This document shows positions 5,624 to 5,681 of a DNA stretch of 5,681 nucleotides, in pieces. The notes below the pieces were generated by a model. The model was not told the origin of the DNA. It saw only the letters and a program-made list of their open reading frames with translations, and made no database searches. The position numbers and the translations under genes are program-made. Numbering within the stretch: the first letter of the stretch is position 1; every line of letters begins with the position of its first letter. Origin of the DNA: Candidatus Aenigmatarchaeota archaeon (GTDB lineage Archaea > Aenigmatarchaeota > Aenigmatarchaeia > GW2011-AR5); NCBI GenBank assembly GCA_016202845.1, contig JACQNW010000046.1, positions 1 to 5,681 of the forward strand, written 5' to 3'.

Positions 5624-5672
5624 TATAGCAAGCCAATGAAACAAGTTCTATATAACTTCATTGGTTGCTATA
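5624..5672. repeat. 16-bp interrupted inverted repeat with a TATA-like centre
   Basis: The left arm, TATAGCAA (5624-5631), one unpaired G, then CCAATGAA (5633-5640), is fully complementary to TTCATTGG (5657-5664) followed by TTGCTATA (5665-5672). The 16-base centre contains CTATATAA (5648-5655), a TATA-like sequence whose expected start would lie near the window end. It may be an operator around the promoter of a downstream gene, an RNA hairpin, or a short mobile-repeat remnant. Confidence 0.6.
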
Positions 5673-5681
5673 TGTGAAACA

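Noticed and set aside
1..5681. tRNA, rRNA, CRISPR array, insertion sequence
   Set aside because: I saw no cloverleaf-like segments, regularly spaced direct repeats or transposase-like proteins on either strand; the only longer inverted repeats are the two near the right end.

Overview
This AT-rich window most likely comes from an archaeon, possibly an uncultivated DPANN-type lineage. The evidence is archaeal-style TATA elements placed about 25 bases before likely leaderless starts, few Shine-Dalgarno sites, GTG/ATG starts in tight or overlapping gene pairs, a stand-alone NAD(P)H-hydrate dehydratase, and a short HxlR-type regulator with a Cys-rich tail. The lineage is inferred and was not checked by phylogeny.

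Layout. Bases 1-185 are an AT-rich upstream region; a divergent gene may start at base 19 on the minus strand, but support is thin. Next is a two-gene plus-strand operon: an NAD(P)-dependent aldehyde dehydrogenase (about 186-1634) overlapping a NAD(P)H-hydrate dehydratase (NnrD-type, 1627-2469). This operon converges with a minus-strand HxlR-family winged-helix regulator (2464-2826), and the two stop codons share the palindrome TCATGA. The regulator is divergent from an exported or membrane-anchored single-domain rhodanese (2947-3546). The region between them holds repeated TATAGTATA elements and an inverted repeat that could be an operator over both promoters.

After the rhodanese comes a second plus-strand cluster. 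It starts with a Cys-rich microprotein of 39-42 residues (3599-3727) that is easily overlooked. Its stop codon directly abuts the start of a Met-rich exported protein with a C-terminal membrane anchor (3728-4231). A 12-helix APC-superfamily permease follows (4256-5560). The last 121 bases hold a 9-bp inverted repeat right after the permease stop, and a long interrupted dyad with a TATA-like element in its centre, possibly the promoter of a gene beyond the window.

How the genes may work together. The aldehyde dehydrogenase consumes NAD(P)+ and the dehydratase repairs hydrated NAD(P)H, so that pair has a common cofactor theme. The middle block combines a Cys-containing regulator, an extracytoplasmic sulfurtransferase, a Cys-rich microprotein and a Met-rich surface protein. 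This suggests sulfur, redox or soft-metal (perhaps copper) handling at the cell surface. That reading is a hypothesis from composition and neighbourhood; no gene here identifies a known pathway of that kind.
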